Source: Methanobacteriota archaeon
GTDB lineage: Archaea > Thermoplasmatota > Poseidoniia > Poseidoniales > Poseidoniaceae
NCBI GenBank assembly: GCA_002727485.1
Contig: PBXE01000047.1
Coordinates: 1-7,424 of the forward strand
Length of the DNA: 7,424 nt
Direction: 5' to 3'
Shown: positions 5,460-7,424 of the stretch, in pieces
Position numbering within the stretch: the first letter of the stretch is position 1
How the letters are laid out: each line of letters starts with the position of its first letter
The notes under the pieces: generated by a model
Database searches by the model: none
The model's input: the letters and a program-made list of their open reading frames with translations, nothing else
Told to the model about the DNA's origin: nothing
Translations under genes and position numbers: made by a program

Positions 5460-6749
5460 TTACCACTCCAAATCCTCTAAAACTTCGTCAAGCGCTTGTA
5501 CCATTCCTAAAATATGCTCCTCATTATGAACTGTTGCAATGAATCCTATTTCATAAGCAGAAGGTGCTAACATATATCCTTTCTCAAGTAAAGATCTGTG
5601 TAAATCAGAATATAGATGCCCTGCATTAGATGGAATTAAATCCGCTCTTGAAGGTGGTTTATTGCTACTCGGAGAGAACCAAAATAGACTGCCTTGTCTA
5701 ACCAGCCTCATTGGAAATCCATGTTTCTCTAGTATTGGTTCAACTGAATCTTGTAATAATTTGCCCAATTCCTCAAGTCTGTCATAAGCCGCTTCGTCAA
5801 GCAGATCAAGAGTCTTTATTCCTGCTGCCATAGCTAAAGGATTGCCTGAAAGAGTTCCTGCTTGATATACTGGACCAAGAGGCGATAAATTTTCCATTAT
5901 CTCACTTCTTGCGCCATAAGCACCAACAGGTAATCCTCCACCAATGACCTTCCCGAGGGCGGTAATATCCGGAGTTATACCGGCAATATCGCCATAACTT
6001 CCTTGTTTAAATCTAAATCCGCTAATAACTTCATCAAAAATTAATAGTGAACCGTAATCATCACAAAGTTTTCTTAATTTTGATAAGAATTCTTGACTTT
6101 GAACCAATAAACCATTATTTGCAGGAAGAGGTTCTATAACAACAGCGGCTATTTCTTCACCATGTTCTTGGAATAAAAATTCTACAGCTTCAATATCGTC
6201 CAAAGGAGCAACTAGTGTTGTTGCAACTGTATCATTGGGAATTCCAGGGCTACTGGCAATTCCAAATGTTGCTAGGCCACTACCAGAATTAACCATTAAT
6301 GAATCTACATGACCATGATAACAACCTTCAAATTTGACTAAAAAATCTCTCCCTGTATAACCTCTGGCAAGTCTAACAGCACTCATTACAGCTTCAGTCC
6401 CAGAAGAAACAAATCTAACTTTGTCCATGTGAGTGAATCGTTTTTTTACACGCTTAGCAAGTTCAATCTCCCCAATATGTGGTGCACCAAATGAGGTCCC
6501 GTTTTGCATTTTTTGAGATACCATTTCGATTATTTCAGGGTGAGAGTGTCCGTGAATTAGAGGACCCCAAGATTGTACAAAGTCAACTAAATTATTGCCG
6601 TCAACATCTGTAACAATAGCACCAGATGCTTTATCGAAATAAATAGGATTTCCATGAACTGATTTGAACGCTCTAACTGGTGAATTTACCCCTCCCACTA
6701 AATGATTCAATGCTTCCTTATGTAGGGAATTTGATTTATCTCTCTGCAT
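5460..6749 (-). CDS. hemL: glutamate-1-semialdehyde 2,1-aminomutase
   Basis: Converts glutamate-1-semialdehyde to 5-aminolevulinate with PLP (the C5 route, with HemA upstream in the pathway). The 429 residues are full length (E. coli 426). It is a class-III aminotransferase fold: GGVNSPVRAF (19-28), SSGTEAVMSA phosphate-binding region (115-124), YHGHVD (144-149) stacking on PLP, the gating loop SGSGLATFGIASSPGIP (155-171), FDEVISGFR (238-246) with Asp239 binding the pyridine nitrogen, and ALGKVIGGGLPVGAYG (264-279) with Lys267 forming the Schiff base. GTLSGNPLAMAAG (about 299-311) follows. The mobile loop, absent in ordinary aminotransferases, separates it from those paralogues. It starts 9 nt after hemB with AGGTGA 4 nt upstream. 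An out-of-frame ATG sits at 6753-6751 directly after that Shine-Dalgarno but opens no credible frame. No HemA or ALA synthase is in the window. Confidence 0.97.
   Translation of the reverse strand: MQRDKSNSLHKEALNHLVGGVNSPVRAFKSVHGNPIYFDKASGAIVTDVDGNNLVDFVQSWGPLIHGHSHPEIIEMVSQKMQNGTSFGAPHIGEIELAKRVKKRFTHMDKVRFVSSGTEAVMSAVRLARGYTGRDFLVKFEGCYHGHVDSLMVNSGSGLATFGIASSPGIPNDTVATTLVAPLDDIEAVEFLFQEHGEEIAAVVIEPLPANNGLLVQSQEFLSKLRKLCDDYGSLLIFDEVISGFRFKQGSYGDIAGITPDITALGKVIGGGLPVGAYGARSEIMENLSPLGPVYQAGTLSGNPLAMAAGIKTLDLLDEAAYDRLEELGKLLQDSVEPILEKHGFPMRLVRQGSLFWFSPSSNKPPSRADLIPSNAGHLYSDLHRSLLEKGYMLAPSAYEIGFIATVHNEEHILGMVQALDEVLEDLEW
5463..5469 (-). promoter_or_regulatory. probable Shine-Dalgarno of hemE
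   Basis: The minus strand reads GGAGTGG ending 4 nt before the hemE ATG (GGAG core 7 nt away), within the last codons and near the stop of hemL. It supports ATG 5458 as the start. Confidence 0.5.
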
Positions 6750-6753
6750 ACAT

Positions 6754-6759
6754 TCACCT
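6754..6759 (-). promoter_or_regulatory. Shine-Dalgarno of hemL
   Basis: The minus strand reads AGGTGA overlapping the last base of the hemB TGA stop (TGAGGTGA), 4 nt before the hemL ATG. It is the same hexamer as for hemF. Confidence 0.65.
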
Positions 6760-7424
6760 CAAAGCCAATTCTTTGAAACCGCCTCGCGAGTATGGTAACT
6801 CACTATAACGTCGGCGCCGGCCCTTTTGAATGAATGGAAAATTTCACGAACCATTTTCTTTCTAGAATCATCATCTGGAGTTGCTGAGATTACCATAGAG
6901 TATTCGCCACTCACATTGAAAACTGCAACTGGCCTAGAAACAACATCTGAAACTTGTCTAACAACATCTAAGTAAGTTAATGCAGGTTTAATCATTATGA
7001 TATCTGCACCTTCTCCTTCATCAGTAACAGCTTCAAGTATTGCTTCTGGGTATCCAGATCTAATATCCATTTGATGACTCCCTCTGTCCCCGAAAGAAGG
7101 AGCAGAAAATGCTGCATCTCTAAACGGGCCATAAAATGATGAGGCATACTTAACAGAATAAGCAAGGATGCCTGTTTTTACAAATCCCTCTGATTCTAAA
7201 ACTTCTCTAATTGCTAGTATTCTACCATCCATCATATCTGAGGCAGAAACATAATCTGCACCAGCTTCTGCATGAGACAATGCAATCTTACATAGTTCAG
7301 AAACCGACATTTCATTATCAATTTCTTCTTCATGAATAATGCCACAGTGACCATGGTCTGTAGCGGTACATAAGCAAACATCTGTGAATAATACAATGTC
7401 ATTACCGTACAATGATTTTAATTT
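6759..7424 (-). CDS. hemB: porphobilinogen synthase (ALA dehydratase), 5' end missing
   Basis: Condenses two 5-aminolevulinate molecules to porphobilinogen. Only the C-terminal 221 residues are present: the frame is open to the right edge, and family members have about 320-335, so roughly 100 N-terminal residues lie outside. The visible part starts at KLKSLYGND; the TTG at 7412 is an internal Leu, not a start. In fragment numbering, the zinc site DVCLCTATDHGHC gives Cys17, Cys19 and Cys27, so this is the zinc-dependent class rather than the Asp-rich magnesium class. SASDMMDGR (60-68) follows. The two Schiff-base lysines are Lys92 (AYSVKYAS, before FYGPFRD) and Lys146 (MIKPALTYLD). It is the first visible gene of the hemB-hemL-hemE-hemF-hemY operon; the promoter and possibly hemA, hemC and hemD would lie upstream, outside the window. 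Confidence 0.97.
   Translation of the reverse strand, partial: KLKSLYGNDIVLFTDVCLCTATDHGHCGIIHEEEIDNEMSVSELCKIALSHAEAGADYVSASDMMDGRILAIREVLESEGFVKTGILAYSVKYASSFYGPFRDAAFSAPSFGDRGSHQMDIRSGYPEAILEAVTDEGEGADIIMIKPALTYLDVVRQVSDVVSRPVAVFNVSGEYSMVISATPDDDSRKKMVREIFHSFKRAGADVIVSYHTREAVSKNWL

Noticed and set aside
4989..5480. Long plus-strand open frame antisense to hemE
   Set aside because: No motif, starts and ends inside a well-supported conserved gene; a shadow frame of hemE. The same applies to the plus-strand frames antisense to hemY, hemF and the protease.
6759..7412. A short 217-residue HemB starting at TTG 7412
   Set aside because: The frame continues open to the window edge, and the zinc site begins only 10 residues after the TTG; the family has ~100 more residues before it.
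1..7424. CRISPR array, insertion sequence, integrase or phage genes, or an integration site next to the tRNAs
   Set aside because: No regularly spaced repeats, no transposase or integrase frame, and no second copy of either tRNA 3' end in the window.

Overview
The window looks like a piece of an AT-rich archaeal genome, most plausibly a planktonic marine euryarchaeon of the Poseidoniales / Marine Group II-III type. That placement is an inference. The sequence evidence is: a tiny arginine/lysine-rich ORF resembling ribosomal protein eL41; TATA-like boxes about 25-30 nt upstream of start codons that lack a Shine-Dalgarno; AGGTGA-type Shine-Dalgarno sequences only inside the operon; and tRNA genes of archaeal appearance. 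The heme genes themselves are of bacterial/aerobic type, so a bacterium is not fully excluded. The window appears to be cut at both ends: hemB runs off the right edge, and an inverted repeat starts exactly at base 1.

Left part (1-1215), small genes. On the minus strand there is a possible small structured RNA (1-60) with a TATA-like box upstream, a 35-codon eL41-like gene, tRNA-Arg(TCT) followed by a hairpin that could terminate transcription, and a 185-residue zinc metalloprotease (SprT-like, with an HExxHxxGxxH motif and a C-terminal zinc ribbon). A short divergent control region separates the protease from tRNA-Ala(GGC) on the plus strand. No stretch over 300 bases lacks a gene.

Right part (1216-7424), heme biosynthesis. 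Ferrochelatase (hemH) is alone on the plus strand with its own apparent leaderless promoter. Facing it is a tightly packed minus-strand operon, in transcription order hemB (partial) - hemL - hemE - hemF - hemY, with gaps of 9, 1, -1 and 9 nt. The stop codons of hemH and hemY overlap by 4 nt, so there is no intergenic space between the two convergent units.

Together the genes cover glutamate-1-semialdehyde to ALA (HemL), ALA to porphobilinogen (HemB), uroporphyrinogen III to coproporphyrinogen III (HemE), oxygen-dependent conversion to protoporphyrinogen IX (HemF), oxidation to protoporphyrin IX (HemY) and iron insertion (HemH). HemA, HemC and HemD are not in the window and could lie beyond the right edge. 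This is the classical protoporphyrin route that needs oxygen at HemF, not the siroheme (Ahb) route usual in heme-making archaea. The most interesting points are that route in an archaeal-looking genome, the internal cysteine cluster of HemH, the compact metalloprotease, the eL41-like micro-ORF and the possible C/D-like RNA at the left edge. I did not find a convincing wholly new system.
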